Shown: positions 55,725 to 64,000, counted from the first letter of the stretch. The stretch is 64,000 nucleotides of DNA from Rubrobacter xylanophilus (GCF_007164525.1 NZ_AP019791.1:1227501-1291500); one strand, 5' to 3'. Notes: generated by a model from the sequence alone, not told the origin. Translations and numbers: made by a program.

Positions 55725-56068
55725 CGCTTCTCCCCCTTTCGCCGACGGCGGGCTCTGGCGTCTTCGAGGACCCAGGGCGGGCAATCGGAGGTTGCAATCT
55801 CGTGCCACTCGCCGGTGGTGGGGTCGTGGAGAGAGACGTATCCGGGCTCGCGGGACCACTTTATGATGAGGCCGCGGCGGTCGGCCTCTTCAAGCCTCCG
55901 GCGTTCGCGTTCGAGGAGACGGATCAGGGCTCGCTTGTGCTCGCGGAGGGCGCTGCGCAGCTCTTCGGTGATGGCCCCGGCCGGAGCGTCCACGTGGAGC
56001 ATGAGGCCGTCAGCTTCTAGACGAATATCGCGTTCGCGCAGTTCCTCCAGCAAGGTACCCGCGCTCAT
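55721..56068 (-). CDS. TubC-docking-like small protein next to the primase
   Basis: 115 residues. LLEELRERDIRLEADGLMLHVDAPAGAITEELRSALREHKRALIRLL fits the TubC N-terminal docking-like domain often placed beside phage and element primases. The second half (KWSREPGYVSLHDPTTGEWHEI) is unrecognised. Overlaps the primase stop by four bases. Confidence 0.6.
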   Translation of the reverse strand: MSAGTLLEELRERDIRLEADGLMLHVDAPAGAITEELRSALREHKRALIRLLERERRRLEEADRRGLIIKWSREPGYVSLHDPTTGEWHEIATSDCPPWVLEDARARRRRKGEKR

Positions 56069-58677
56069 AGGGTGAACCTCTCGCGCCCGTCATCGTGATG
56101 ATCCCCGTCTGCGGATCTTGCGTCGGTAGCGTCGGCGGGAGCAGAGGCCGGCGAGCCCTCCGCTCTTGCGTTGGCGCCGTTGTTGCCGTTGTCGCTGTTG
56201 TCACCTTCTGGCTCGCGCGGGTCTACGGTATTGTTCTTGCCGTTGTTACCGTTGGTCCCGTTGTCACCCTCCGATACGGGGTCTACGGCGACAACGGGGT
56301 CTACGGCGTTTTTGGCAGGTTCCTGTGCGGGCTCTACGAGCGCGAGCTTGAGGACCCGCCTGGACTTGCCCTCGCGTCCGCCGGTCTTGCGCCAGCCTTG
56401 CACAGCCTCCAGCACCGGCGAGCGCTCGCCGATACGGAGCACGAGTTTTGAGAGCTCTTCGGGGCGACCGGGGAGCGATGCGGCCTCCCGCTCGTCGAGC
56501 GCCCGGTGAAGATCGGTGGCGCTCCCCTCCCACTTTCCTCCCGACTCTTCGAGCAGATCTCGTAACCCTCCGGCGAGAAGATCCAGCGAATCGGGCGCCG
56601 AGAGCTCGGCGTAGACCCGGCGGGCGTGGGCCTTAAAGTAGCCGAGGAGCCTGACGGCAGCTTCCACGTCCTCCGCCTCGACACGCTCCTCCCGGACTCC
56701 GGTCTCGGCGCACCGGCAAACGGCGAGGACGAGCGAGAGTCGGGCGAGGTAGCCGCGCAGCTTGGCCCACACGCCTTCGAGCCTGCGCGGGAAGCCGGGA
56801 TCCAGCACCTCGGCTCCCAGGGCGTCCACGGCTTGGGCGAAGAGCCTTCTAGCCTCCGGCGTGAGCTTGAGGGGTTTCGGGTTGGGATCGCCGTGCTCGT
56901 CGGTGGCGAGCTTCAGGTTCGCGAGGTTATCGTACAGGGCGGCGTATCGCTCCTCGGCCTCGGCGCTGACCTCCTCCTCGGTGAAGCGGATCCGGCGCGG
57001 GGCGGGGTAGGCGAAGAGGAAGCGGTCCATGAGGCCGTCCTCGGCCCCGCCGCCGAGCTCGCCGAGCATGGCCGGCTGTATGCCGCCGAAGAGGGAGACG
57101 AAGGGCCTGGCGACGATGATGGGCTCCCCCATGCGGCTCTTTCGGTCCACGACCACCTCGTCTCCCGACCAGAACGAGAGCCAGTGCTGTCTATCGGAGC
57201 CCTTGCCCCCCTTGTACTGGTCCATGGAGCGGACCCATCCGGCGAGCTCGTCGCGGTGAACGAGCAGGCCACGCGGATTGTCCTCCAGGATGCCTACGAG
57301 CGCCTCGACCGTGGTGTCGCTCGCCACGCAGCGACCCATCGAGGGAGCCTCCGGCATCTCGGGCGCCGGCTCGCCGGACTTGGCGGCGTCCCGTTTTTCG
57401 ACCTCCCATTCCCGGAGCTCGCGGCTCCAGTCCTCCTTCTCCTCGGCGTAGGCCCGCGAGAGCGCGCGCTGGCGCTCGAAGGCGGGCTTCTTGGCGACCT
57501 TGGCCGCCGGGGTCTTCATGGCTCCGGGGCTCGCGACCACGGCGACGAAGAGGGAGGCCCACTCGCGCCAGCCGCCCTTGATCTCGACGACGCAGCTGGT
57601 GCCGACGGCGCTGCTGAGGACGGCGAGCATCGGCAAGGCGACGAGTTCGGGAGCACAGCCTAAAGCGTCGGTCGCCTCCTCGATCAGGGGCCGGCAGGAT
57701 GAGGGCATGGCTTCGACCGGGAACGCAGGTGCTTCCGGCAACGAGGGTAGGGGCGAAGGACCGTTCGGGATGGAGATCCCGGAACTCCGGTGATGCCCGT
57801 TGCGTGACGGCCCTGCTCCGTTCTGGCCGGGTGTGTAGAAATCCGTCATCCCGTCGAGGGCGCGAGAGATGGTGCGGCGGCGGTAGTCCTTGCGGTCCCA
57901 CTTCTCGCGCGCGAGGCCGGAGCGGGAGAAGAGGGAGGCTATCCGGTCCTCGTCGGGGCCTACCCAGAAGGCGAGCATGGAGCACAGCGCGAGGTCTGCC
58001 TCGGAGTCGGAGGGATATCCGGAGCTGTCCCCGACCCAGAGGCGGGAGAACCGCTCCCCATTCGCGGCGCTTATCGCCCGGTGCAGAACCTCCGCGTCGT
58101 CGAGGTTGTTGTCGGGAGCCGCGGCGCCGTTCGCGGAGGGGAACGCTCCCTCGTGCCGGGAGAAAAGGCAGGCGTGGAGTGCGGCGATGCGCTCTTGACG
58201 GTCCTCGATCCGATGAGACGCGCCGGGTAAGCGGCGACCGGTAACGGTGAAGAAGCGACCCCGGTCGTACATCTCGAACCTGCCCCTGCGGTTACCGCCC
58301 TCGGGCAGCTTCGCCTTCACGATTATGTGCAGGCCGGTGCCAGAAGGGGAGAGTTCCGTGTAGGAGTCGAGCTTCCGGACGATCTCCATCGCCCACGGCT
58401 CGACCTCGCCGGTCTCGGGGTCCACGCAGCCGTCGAGGTCCACGCCGCAAAAGGGGTCAGCGGCGGTGAAGACGAAGCCGATGCCCTCGTAGCCCCTCTC
58501 GCGGGCGGTCTCTCGTGCCTCGGCAAAGGCGCCCCAGCTCGTGGGATCGTCGCAGCGGGCGCGTAGGCCGGATGCCGGTGAGTAAGGAACTTTCGTTAGC
58601 TTGCCGCCCCTCTCCTCGGCGCGCCAGCACACCCACTGGCGAAGCTCTCTCAAGCTCGTCCCGGTGCTCACGTCCAC
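56065..58677 (-). CDS. Primase/helicase-like replication protein (DUF3987 type)
   Basis: 870 residues. N-terminal primase-polymerase region (RQWVCWRAEERGGKLTKVPYSPASG, FCGVDLDGCVD, SPSGTGLHIIVKAKL; metal acids in DLDG) as in NrS-1-type elements. A DUF3987-like ATPase region follows (about 300-700; VVASPGAMKTPAAKVAKKPAFE, VHRDELAGWVRSMDQYKGG). Last 70 residues are Asn/Gly/Asp-rich low complexity. Probably replicates the element. The next gene upstream is a small HTH protein. Confidence 0.8.
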   Translation of the reverse strand: MDVSTGTSLRELRQWVCWRAEERGGKLTKVPYSPASGLRARCDDPTSWGAFAEARETARERGYEGIGFVFTAADPFCGVDLDGCVDPETGEVEPWAMEIVRKLDSYTELSPSGTGLHIIVKAKLPEGGNRRGRFEMYDRGRFFTVTGRRLPGASHRIEDRQERIAALHACLFSRHEGAFPSANGAAAPDNNLDDAEVLHRAISAANGERFSRLWVGDSSGYPSDSEADLALCSMLAFWVGPDEDRIASLFSRSGLAREKWDRKDYRRRTISRALDGMTDFYTPGQNGAGPSRNGHHRSSGISIPNGPSPLPSLPEAPAFPVEAMPSSCRPLIEEATDALGCAPELVALPMLAVLSSAVGTSCVVEIKGGWREWASLFVAVVASPGAMKTPAAKVAKKPAFERQRALSRAYAEEKEDWSRELREWEVEKRDAAKSGEPAPEMPEAPSMGRCVASDTTVEALVGILEDNPRGLLVHRDELAGWVRSMDQYKGGKGSDRQHWLSFWSGDEVVVDRKSRMGEPIIVARPFVSLFGGIQPAMLGELGGGAEDGLMDRFLFAYPAPRRIRFTEEEVSAEAEERYAALYDNLANLKLATDEHGDPNPKPLKLTPEARRLFAQAVDALGAEVLDPGFPRRLEGVWAKLRGYLARLSLVLAVCRCAETGVREERVEAEDVEAAVRLLGYFKAHARRVYAELSAPDSLDLLAGGLRDLLEESGGKWEGSATDLHRALDEREAASLPGRPEELSKLVLRIGERSPVLEAVQGWRKTGGREGKSRRVLKLALVEPAQEPAKNAVDPVVAVDPVSEGDNGTNGNNGKNNTVDPREPEGDNSDNGNNGANARAEGSPASAPADATDARSADGDHHDDGRERFTL

Positions 58678-58856
58678 CTCCTCGCGATGGCGCGATGGCG
58701 CGCCTCCTGGAGGGCGGCGCGCTCCTGGGCGGCGCTCTTTGCGGCGGACCAGTCCCTCCTGCGGACGGCGTCTAGCTCCTCCAGGGCAAGCTTCTCGATC
58801 CTGGAGGTCAGGGTGCCGGTGGGCTCCTGAGCCGCGGATTCGTTCGCGCTACGCAC
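58668..58856 (-). CDS. Small hypothetical protein
   Basis: 62 residues, one predicted long helix (SRIEKLALEELDAVRRRDWSAAKSAAQERAALQEARHRA). Overlaps both neighbours by about eight to ten bases, which favours it being real. Confidence 0.5.
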   Translation of the reverse strand: MRSANESAAQEPTGTLTSRIEKLALEELDAVRRRDWSAAKSAAQERAALQEARHRAIARRWT

Positions 58857-59049
58857 GAGCGGTCCTCCCGGTACGCCGGACGCGCAGCCGTTCTATGTCC
58901 CGTCGCGTGTAGTAGCGGTGGCCGCTCTCGGGGTCGCGCTTAGCGCGGGGAAAGAAGCCTCGCTCTTCGCCCTTCCCGAGCCACTCGGCGGAGATGCCGA
59001 GCTCTCTTGCCGCCTCCGAGATCCTGTACGTTCGCCTGTTCTCGCCCAT
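58849..59049 (-). CDS. Small MerR-like HTH protein (excisionase-like)
   Basis: 66 residues. RISEAARELGISAEWLGKGEERGFFPRAKRDPESGHRYYTRRDIERL is the winged-helix signature of MerR/AlpA-type DNA binders. Start chosen at MGENRRTYR. The palindrome at 59086-59114 lies 37 bases upstream. Probably controls the primase operon or excision. Confidence 0.75.
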   Translation of the reverse strand: MGENRRTYRISEAARELGISAEWLGKGEERGFFPRAKRDPESGHRYYTRRDIERLRVRRTGRTARA

Positions 59050-59085
59050 GCCCCTCAAGGTAGAAGACGGGCGACGACTTGAGTA

Positions 59086-59114
59086 CCGGAATTCGGCGGG
59101 TCGCCGAATTCCGG
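59086..59114. repeat. 29-bp palindrome, copy 1
   Basis: Arms CCGGAATTCGGC and GCCGAATTCCGG around five bases. The identical arms recur at 62545-62573, both preceded by CTTGAGTA. Lies upstream of the MerR-like gene and just after the stop of the 59129 gene. Operator or terminator. Confidence 0.85.
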
Positions 59115-59128
59115 GGTGAAGCAGAGGT

Positions 59129-60526
59129 TCAGGCCGAGCCGGGCTCTTCTTTCCTCTCCCGGTTCTGCTCCCTCTCCTCCTCGACGTGCTTTAAGGCCTC
59201 CTCGTAGGGGATGCCGAAGGCCTCCGCCAGATCCTCCGCCTCACGCTCGACCTCGCTCATACCGCGCCGGCGCTTCGCCTCTTCCTTCATGGCCTCTACC
59301 TGGCCCTGCCAGCCCTCCTCGCCCAAGCCCATCTTGAGGAACCTCCTGCCGCGCCCGACCATCTTGCGGACGGTCGGATGATCTCCTTTATAAGAAAAGT
59401 CTCTGGGCGGGGACACGCCGAGCCTTTTGCCGATCTCGCGGTAGGTGAGGCCCTCCACGTCCTTCAAGACGGCGGCCTTCACGTCCCTTCCGACGGAACG
59501 GGCGACGGGCACCGTTCCTCGCCCGGGTACCCCGTACTCCACGAAGGCCATGAGCTTGCGCAGAGAGTCGAGGAACTCGTTGACGTAAGCGCAGGTCTCC
59601 CCGAGGAGCGCGGCCTTCTCTTCGAGGGGTTGCTCGTCGAAGCCCGGGCGGTGGTAGCGCAAGAGAAGCAGAACGTAGTCGAGGGTCTGATGGTAGCGAA
59701 GGTCTTCGAGGTCCTCGACAAGCTCCCCTCCGGAGCGCCGCTCGTCCAAAGCCCGGGTCCAACGGTCCCAAACGGACTCCCCGTAAGAGGGGAAGATCTC
59801 GGGAAGGATCTTGCGCAGCCGCGCCACGTCCAGCGGGCGGCCTTCGAGCGCGGTCACGGCGGCGAAGATGGCCTCGTCGGTGCGCAAAGGTGCTTCGGAG
59901 ACGACGATCTCCCGGTATCCGCCTTCCTCGGAGCGGGGGCCGTTAAGGTTCAGCCAGATGGTCTGCCGAGAACCCCCCAGGCGCACCGGGTACGCCGCGC
60001 CGTAGATCGGGAGCGACTCGGTCGGCGCGGGAGAGAGGTCGTCGGCCTGCTGCTTGAGCGGCAACCCGAGCGACTCCTCCATGCCGTAGTAACCCACCCG
60101 GGAAAGCTCTTCCAGCCACTCCCTCGCGAACGCTCGCAGGTCGGAGAAGGCGAAGGCCATGCCGGCGTAGAGGTTTTCCCTGTACGCTTCTACATCGCCG
60201 TCCCAGGGGGCGCGGTCCCACGGGTCCTTCGGCGGGCCGGGCGGAGGAAGCGCCACCCGCGTCCAGCCGGTCTCGAAGAACTCTTCTTGTCCTTCGGCGG
60301 ACATACCGGCGAGGAGCGCCGAGAGCTCCGGGAACCCGCCCAACGCCCTCCCCCGCTCGAAGCGCTCCTTAACCTCGGCGCGGAAGCCCTCATCCTCTGA
60401 GATGCGCTCGGCGAACGAGCGGCCGTAAGCCTCCAGAGCCGGACCGAAGGCGGGTCCGAACAGGCCCTTTATCTCCTCCAAGAGCCTCCGCCGGCGAACC
60501 TCCGACTCTCCCCCCATACGGTCCAT
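59129..60526 (-). CDS. Hypothetical protein with C-terminal HTH
   Basis: About 465 residues, mostly helical and Glu-rich. LTYREIGKRLGVSPPRDFSYKGDHPTVRKMVGRGRRFLKMGLG near residue 365 looks like a helix-turn-helix. The rest is unrecognised. Start MDRMGGESEVRRRRLLEEI at 60526; the longer in-frame region upstream overlaps the repressor gene and is low-complexity. Confidence 0.6.
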   Translation of the reverse strand: MDRMGGESEVRRRRLLEEIKGLFGPAFGPALEAYGRSFAERISEDEGFRAEVKERFERGRALGGFPELSALLAGMSAEGQEEFFETGWTRVALPPPGPPKDPWDRAPWDGDVEAYRENLYAGMAFAFSDLRAFAREWLEELSRVGYYGMEESLGLPLKQQADDLSPAPTESLPIYGAAYPVRLGGSRQTIWLNLNGPRSEEGGYREIVVSEAPLRTDEAIFAAVTALEGRPLDVARLRKILPEIFPSYGESVWDRWTRALDERRSGGELVEDLEDLRYHQTLDYVLLLLRYHRPGFDEQPLEEKAALLGETCAYVNEFLDSLRKLMAFVEYGVPGRGTVPVARSVGRDVKAAVLKDVEGLTYREIGKRLGVSPPRDFSYKGDHPTVRKMVGRGRRFLKMGLGEEGWQGQVEAMKEEAKRRRGMSEVEREAEDLAEAFGIPYEEALKHVEEEREQNRERKEEPGSA

Positions 60527-60606
60527 GCTGTCGGTTGAGTGGGCCGGCAAAGAACGTGGCCCACACGCCTCCTCCCTGGTTAACTCTCGTCGAACTCTTG
60601 CTTCGG

Positions 60607-61239
60607 CTAACGCCGTCTGGGCGGGTGGATCACGTAGACCACGCGCCCCTGCACCTTCAGGTCCTCCTCCGGCACGAGCAGGTCCTCGTGGCCGCCGTTC
60701 TCCGCCCTGAGCCTGACCATCTCGCCCTCCCGGTAGAGCCGCTTGACGGTGACCTCCTCGCCGTTCCGCAGGAGAGCCACGACCACGCTGCCGTCCGGCG
60801 GGTCCTCGTCCTCCTCGACGACGAGCAGGTCGCCGTCGGCGATGTGCGCCCCGATCATGGACTGCCCGACGACCCGGAGCAGGTAGCGGATGCTGCCGGC
60901 GGGGGAGCCCAAGAGCTCCGCGACCAGCGAGTACGCCTCGTCGCCCACTGCCACGGCCTCCAGGCCCCGCCCGGCGGCGATGCGTCCCATCAGGGGCAAC
61001 CGACCGGCGGCTTCCCATCCCCTCTCGGTGAGCTTGACGTCGCGGGCCTTCCTGCCGCCCTCCCTCCGGACGTAGCCGGCCTCCTCCAGCTTGCGCAGGT
61101 GCTTATACGCCGTCTGAGAACTTCGCAGGCCCACGGCCTCACCCACCTCGCGCACGCTCGGCGGCCCCTCGCCCGCGGCATTCCTGCGCACCAGGTAGCG
61201 CAGCATCTCCATCCTTACTTCCAGGTTCTCCCGCACCAT
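60607..61239 (-). CDS. LexA-like S24 repressor of the element
   Basis: 210 residues. Winged HTH (GPPSVREVGEAVGLRSSQTAYKHLRKLEEAG), Ala89-Gly90 cleavage site (GRIAAGRG) and the Ser127 (VGQSMIGAHI) and Lys166 (EVTVKRLYRE) dyad. Expected to be cut in a RecA-dependent way during DNA damage and so induce the element. Start MVRENLEVRMEML with GGAGG nine bases upstream. It has its own operator (61298-61315). Confidence 0.88.
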   Translation of the reverse strand: MVRENLEVRMEMLRYLVRRNAAGEGPPSVREVGEAVGLRSSQTAYKHLRKLEEAGYVRREGGRKARDVKLTERGWEAAGRLPLMGRIAAGRGLEAVAVGDEAYSLVAELLGSPAGSIRYLLRVVGQSMIGAHIADGDLLVVEEDEDPPDGSVVVALLRNGEEVTVKRLYREGEMVRLRAENGGHEDLLVPEEDLKVQGRVVYVIHPPRRR

Positions 61240-61273
61240 AGGTAGGTACCTCCGCAAAACGCTCTGGAGGGTC

Positions 61274-61315
61274 ACTCTAGCAGACCTCGGTACTATCAGC
61301 AAACTGGAGTTTGCT
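61274..61315 (-). promoter_or_regulatory. Repressor promoter with overlapping operator
   Basis: Minus strand -35 TTGCTG (61302-61297), 17-bp spacer, -10 TAGAGT (61279-61274). The perfect palindrome AGCAAACTGGAGTTTGCT (61298-61315) covers the -35, so a bound repressor would block its own promoter. Confidence 0.65.
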
Positions 61316-61387
61316 ATATGTTGTTCAGCTGCCAGGCTCGGTGGAGACGGCGGTTACGCGCGCTGAGTTGTGGTGTAAAATATGGTT

Positions 61388-61415
61388 GCGGGCGTTAGCG
61401 AAGCTGATGGCCCGC
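61388..61415. terminator. Hairpin downstream of the DUF3800 gene
   Basis: Stem GCGGGC/GCCCGC with a 16-base loop. GTTTTCTTT follows on the plus strand and ATATTTT lies beyond on the minus strand. Probably ends the DUF3800 transcript. Confidence 0.4.
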
Positions 61416-61446
61416 GTTTTCTTTGCCGCGATTTGTTTCCTATACC

Positions 61447-62184
61447 TTACGAGAAGGGCTTGAACTCCCAGACCCCGAAGTATGGCGGCCCTCCGACGTC
61501 GAGCGTGCGGCAGAGGTCTTGCCTGCCCAGGTGCCTCTTGAGGACGTTCAGCACGGAGAGCTTGGCCGCGTTGGGCGGGTGCACGCCTCTTTTCAGTTTG
61601 CAGTCGTAGACGACCAGGCCCAGCAGCACGTCCACCAGCTGGACGAACAGCGAGGCATCCGACTCCAGCATGCAGACATTAAAGATCGGGGGCGTAGCCG
61701 GCGGGGTGCCGCTCGGTGCGTATCGAGAGATCTTGGCGACCTCTTCCTCGAAGAACAGCGTTGAAGCTTTGGGTTTGGTCAGGTAGTCGGCGAGCACGGC
61801 TGCTTGCTCATTCTCGGCGATGATGTGTCTGAGGAGGATTTTGGCGTAGGAGATCTGGGCCTCCCACGAGGACCGGAAGTAGCTTTCCAGGTCGAAGCCG
61901 GGATGCTGCTTGTCCACCAGGAAAGCCTTGAAGTAGAGGGCGGGGAACTCGAAGAAGAGGTCCACCAGGTCCACGTAGAGGTGGCGGTTGGTGTTGTTTA
62001 TGCGGTTGAACTTGAACTCGAAACGCGGGTCTATCCCGGAACGGGCTCTTGCGGCCAGGACATCGAGCTCCCTGTAGAGGGTGGCGGTCTTTTCCAGCTT
62101 CAGGGCGCCGAGGGCGAAGAAGGGCTGGGCCGGGTCGCGGGTCAGGACGCCCGTCTCGTCCACGAAGATCCAAACGTTTTTCAT
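61447..62184 (-). CDS. DUF3800 protein
   Basis: 245 residues. IFVDETGVLTRDPAQPFFALGALKLEK opens the family, an RNase H-like fold with the conserved Asp9-Glu10. A later acidic site is CMLESDASLFVQLVDVLLGLVVYDCK. Often carried on mobile elements and in defence islands; activity undetermined. Confidence 0.8.
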   Translation of the reverse strand: MKNVWIFVDETGVLTRDPAQPFFALGALKLEKTATLYRELDVLAARARSGIDPRFEFKFNRINNTNRHLYVDLVDLFFEFPALYFKAFLVDKQHPGFDLESYFRSSWEAQISYAKILLRHIIAENEQAAVLADYLTKPKASTLFFEEEVAKISRYAPSGTPPATPPIFNVCMLESDASLFVQLVDVLLGLVVYDCKLKRGVHPPNAAKLSVLNVLKRHLGRQDLCRTLDVGGPPYFGVWEFKPFS

Positions 62185-62284
62185 GGCCGAAGATCATGAC
62201 AGCCGGCGGCCTGCGGCGCCAGCATCCGCGGCCCACGTCCGGCAGCTGCGAAAGCGCCGGAGCCGCCTGCCGACGGCACCGCGC

Positions 62285-62482
62285 TCACCTCCCGGCGACA
62301 TCAAAGTAACGCTGGCCCTCCACCCAACGGTCGAGCTCCTTGCGGCTGACCCGCACGCTGCGCCCGATCCTGACCGCCGGGATCTCACCCGAAGCGACGA
62401 GCTCGTAGGCCCGGCTGCGCGCTATTCGCAAGACCTCCGCCACCTCCGGAACCTTTAGCCACTCGTGCTGCCGTTCGTTCAC
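62285..62482 (-). CDS. Excisionase-type HTH protein
   Basis: 65 residues: WLKVPEVAEVLRIARSRAYELVASGEIPAVRIGRSVRVSRKELDRWVE is the HTH_17/AlpA winged helix found in excisionases. The second 29-bp palindrome lies 63 bases upstream. Candidate directionality factor for the integrase. Confidence 0.8.
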   Translation of the reverse strand: MNERQHEWLKVPEVAEVLRIARSRAYELVASGEIPAVRIGRSVRVSRKELDRWVEGQRYFDVAGR

Positions 62483-62544
62483 GTATCCCTCCTCTGTTCG
62501 ATTGCGGCTACGGGGATGCTACGGCGTGGTGCGGTGCTTGAGTA

Positions 62545-62573
62545 CCGGAATTCGGCTACCTGCCGAATTCCGG
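62545..62573. repeat. 29-bp palindrome, copy 2
   Basis: Same 12-base arms as 59086-59114, different 5-base centre, same CTTGAGTA flank. Upstream of the excisionase-like gene and after the helicase stop. Confidence 0.85.
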
Positions 62574-62638
62574 GTATCGGTAACGGTAAACAAAGTCAGA
62601 ACGCTACCGGCTGACCCTTGCGGAGTACTGCTACGATA

Positions 62639-64000
62639 CTAAGAGGACGAGCTCGCGAGCTGTTCGGCCCGTCGTTGCCCGACATACTGGCGCAGCTCGT
62701 CGGCCGGGAGTGAAAGTACGTCTTTAGGCGTCGCGCATCCCGCGTTGTAGAGCGCGAGGTACTCGCCTCTCGGCAAGCTGACGGGAAGGTCGAGCAGTCC
62801 GACGGCACCGGCCGGTAGGCCTGCTTCCAACCGCTTCAAGAGCGTATCGACGGCCGCCTCGTCGGGACCTTCGCCGAGGAGCAGGACATCCGCGATGTCG
62901 TACGCAGCACGCAGGTAGAGTCGCGTCCGGTCGGCGTAGCCAACGACGTCGCCCGCCCCGACACTCCCAGCGAAGGGAGTAACGGTAAATCGCCGCTCTA
63001 TTGACTCGATGGGCTCGCCTTCTATCCACGCCCGGAGGATAGCCGCGCGCTTGCATCGAGCGTAGAAGTCGTGCAGGTCCTTCGCTCCTCGCTGGAGCCC
63101 GGCCGTAACCTCGGGGCCGTAGTAGAGCGTCACGTCGCGCTGCCACACCGACTCCTTTGTACCCTTCTTGAAGATCGAGGTGTAGCCGCCAACCTCCGGG
63201 AGAGCCTGGATGTACGCCATTAGACCCTCTGCCGTCAGGCCGCCCGAAACCCTCCTGAGGAGGTCGACGAGCTTCATCGCTGACCCGAACGAGAGCCTTG
63301 AACTTCCGCAGGCTCTCCCTAGTAGGCTGAGCCGCAGCTGCCCCTCCTCTTCTTCGACGAGGCCCAGCGCTTCCATCTTCTCTAGCAGCTTCGCCAAACG
63401 TCCCTGCGCCCAGTCGTGCCATCCCGGATCCTGGATGCTCCCAAGGTACCCGCCGTATGTGTTGGCAAGCAGCCGTACGACCTCGCTTCTGGGGACCCGA
63501 TCGACCTGGGCCAGGAGCCGGAGGATCCACGTCTCGATATCTGAGGGACTGAAGGAGGAGCGGATCGGCTCCGGCTCGCCCTTGACGTACCGGCGGAAGA
63601 GGTTCTCGCGTTCGAAGGCGTTGTTCGCCAGCAACACACTCCGCCCTTGCTCTGTGAGGCCGAGGCGGCCAGCGCGCCCGGCCATGTTCTTGTACTCGGC
63701 TACGGTGAAGTCCCGCCTTTCGTCACCGTAGAAGAAGGTTTCGACGATGATGACCGTGTTGGCGGGCGTGTTGACACCGGCGGCGACCGTGGTCGTCGCC
63801 GCTACAACACGGATCGTGCCTTCGGGGTCCCGGAACGCCTGCTCCACAGCCACCCGCTCCTCCCGCGTCAAATTCGAGTTGTGGAAAGCGGTTCCTCCTT
63901 CAAGTGCCTGGCGCAGGCTCGCGGAGGATGTCGAGGGGTCATGCTCGGGCAGCTGCTCCAGCACGTCGGAAGCGGGCGGGAGGCCCAGCTCATTCGCGAG
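62639..64000 (-). CDS. Ski2-like DEAD/DEAH helicase, C-terminal part (5' end outside window)
   Basis: About 450 residues visible. Helicase motifs V and VI: IRVVAATTTVAAGVNTPANTVII and EYKNMAGRAGRLG. The frame continues upstream past 64000 (LANELGLPPASDV is still coding), so motifs I to III lie outside. Hel308/Ski2-type C-terminal helical domains follow, ending in a helix-hairpin-helix-like YNAGCATPKDVLSLPADELRQYVG. Role could be DNA repair or phage defence. Confidence 0.8.
   Translation of the reverse strand, partial: LANELGLPPASDVLEQLPEHDPSTSSASLRQALEGGTAFHNSNLTREERVAVEQAFRDPEGTIRVVAATTTVAAGVNTPANTVIIVETFFYGDERRDFTVAEYKNMAGRAGRLGLTEQGRSVLLANNAFERENLFRRYVKGEPEPIRSSFSPSDIETWILRLLAQVDRVPRSEVVRLLANTYGGYLGSIQDPGWHDWAQGRLAKLLEKMEALGLVEEEEGQLRLSLLGRACGSSRLSFGSAMKLVDLLRRVSGGLTAEGLMAYIQALPEVGGYTSIFKKGTKESVWQRDVTLYYGPEVTAGLQRGAKDLHDFYARCKRAAILRAWIEGEPIESIERRFTVTPFAGSVGAGDVVGYADRTRLYLRAAYDIADVLLLGEGPDEAAVDTLLKRLEAGLPAGAVGLLDLPVSLPRGEYLALYNAGCATPKDVLSLPADELRQYVGQRRAEQLASSSS

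Noticed and set aside
1-64000. CRISPR arrays and insertion sequences
   Set aside because: No regularly spaced repeats with unique spacers and no transposase frame or IS-type inverted repeats were found; the only tandem array (5205-5333) is coding.

Overview
The window looks like the chromosome of a very GC-rich actinobacterium of the Rubrobacter type. The evidence is the protein sequences and the conserved block of uvrA, uvrB, coaE, rpsA and polA with its neighbours. I could not confirm this by database search. It has two parts: core chromosome (1 to about 21.9 kb) and a foreign element that starts at a tRNA-Leu gene (about 21.9 kb) and runs past the right edge.

Core chromosome: the 5' part of uvrC, a membrane protein, a type I phosphodiesterase, an APC amino-acid permease, a Pro/Gln-repeat membrane protein, uvrA, a PucR-type regulator, an Amt ammonium channel, a small PH-like protein, uvrB, a lytic transglycosylase, coaE, rpsA, polA, trmB, an acyl-CoA thioesterase and tRNA-Leu(CAA). 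uvrA, uvrB and the transglycosylase have no ATG, GTG or TTG where their N-termini should begin.

Element, left end (21.9-24.8 kb): a tyrosine integrase beside the 3' end of the tRNA, arm-like direct repeats, an Xre regulator, an HNH-like protein and a SWIM zinc-finger protein.

Element, RiPP region (24.8-53.5 kb, lower GC, nearly all on the minus strand). Operon 1 is a class I lantibiotic set: lanA, a hairpin, lanB, lanC, lanD, lanT and a sedolisin (S53) protease. The LanA core is almost epidermin/gallidermin/mutacin 1140. Operon 2 begins with an atypical LuxR-type regulator and a second precursor of 53 residues ending in a Thr-x4-Cys motif. It continues with an APH-like kinase homologue, a HopA1-like protein and a LanD-like decarboxylase, the trio known from class V lanthipeptides and thioamitides. 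It then carries a GNAT, two SnoaL-like proteins, a ketoacyl synthase III, a methyltransferase and an MDR oxidoreductase. No YcaO gene is present. Both operons are preceded by the same 95-bp promoter module (87/95 identical) with 11-bp-spaced repeats of the kind OmpR-family regulators bind. A lanFEG immunity transporter and a lanRK two-component system follow upstream. Between the operons lies a MerR-regulated unit (SDR, ABC exporter, MerR, two membrane proteins) with two matching 19-bp-spacer operators. My reading is a coordinately switched two-RiPP locus: an epidermin-type lantibiotic plus a probably acylated AviMeCys peptide that may share the protease, transporter and immunity genes.

Element, right part (53.7-64 kb): a DUF457/YdjM-SNase fusion, small accessory proteins, a large primase/helicase-like protein, a LexA-like S24 repressor with a visible operator, a DUF3800 protein, two small HTH (excisionase-like) proteins and the C-terminal part of a Ski2-like helicase. 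A 29-bp palindrome occurs twice, each time just upstream of a small HTH gene.
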